DNA of 6,432 nucleotides from Kiritimatiellia bacterium (lineage in GTDB: Bacteria > Verrucomicrobiota > Kiritimatiellia > RFP12 > UBA1067). Positions 6,336 through 6,432 of this stretch are shown piece after piece. A program made the position numbers and the translations under genes. The DNA lies in assembly GCA_017385345.1 (NCBI GenBank), contig JAFNRY010000013.1:1-6432 (forward strand). Reading direction: 5' to 3'. The notes beneath the pieces were generated by a model that was not told where the DNA came from, did not search any database, and saw nothing but the letters and a program-made list of their open reading frames with translations. Every line of letters starts with the position of its first letter. The first letter of the stretch is position 1.

Positions 6336-6432
6336 GTGCGGAACCGCAGAACGGGAAGAACGTCACCTTCACCCCATCCGGCTCTGACGCGGGGGCTCTG
6401 ACCCAATCGCCCTTCCGGCAGTACTGGATCAC
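6331..6432 (-). CDS. C-terminal end of an unidentified upstream gene (5' end outside window)
   Basis: A minus-strand frame is open from the window edge and ends at TGA 6331-6333, giving 33 residues: the end of the protein reads VKVTFFPFCGSAR and earlier part reads VIQYCRKGDWVRAPASEPDG. The stop codon is formed by the first bases of the octamer array. The FPFCG tail resembles the second half of a small zinc-ribbon knuckle (CPxCG), with Phe where the first Cys would be; with so little sequence this is only a resemblance. It is in the same direction as the giant gene, 84 bases upstream, so co-transcription is possible. No stem followed by a T-run is seen after the stop. Whether this is truly coding rests on codon plausibility alone. 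Confidence 0.5.
   Translation of the reverse strand: MIQYCRKGDWVRAPASEPDGVKVTFFPFCGSAR

Overview
The window is almost entirely one gene. An open reading frame on the minus strand starts with ATG at 6244-6246 and runs without a stop to base 1, giving at least 2082 codons. It continues beyond the left edge, so its C-terminus is not seen. The product is a very large exported protein: a signal peptide, a long beta-rich extracellular part with several module-like stretches, and, from about residue 1540, a mainly helical part. No catalytic motif of a named enzyme family was recognised.

At the right edge lies the last part of a second minus-strand gene (6331-6432), upstream of the giant gene in the direction of transcription. 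Between them are 84 bases holding a purine-rich ribosome binding site, an AT-rich stretch that may contain a promoter, and most of an array of GTTGAAAA octamers (6301-6335). A second octamer array in the opposite orientation (6158-6197) lies inside the start of the giant gene and is translated as part of its signal peptide. The two arrays face each other across the ribosome binding site and start codon. The upstream array also supplies the stop codon of the preceding gene.

Base composition is GC-rich and the coding frame mostly uses G or C at third positions. A good Shine-Dalgarno site precedes the giant gene. The protein carries phrases such as GFNPNEEHA, GLPEVWNAASMA, HGDAWGHY and DIGPGGTYPQGY. 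I associate these, from memory and without a search, with giant uncharacterised exported proteins in uncultured PVC-group genomes (Kiritimatiellota, Lentisphaerota or Verrucomicrobiota type). That placement is an inference.

The many long plus-strand frames lie in one antisense register of the giant gene and are by-products of its codon use. I see no tRNA, rRNA, CRISPR array, transposase or second complete gene.
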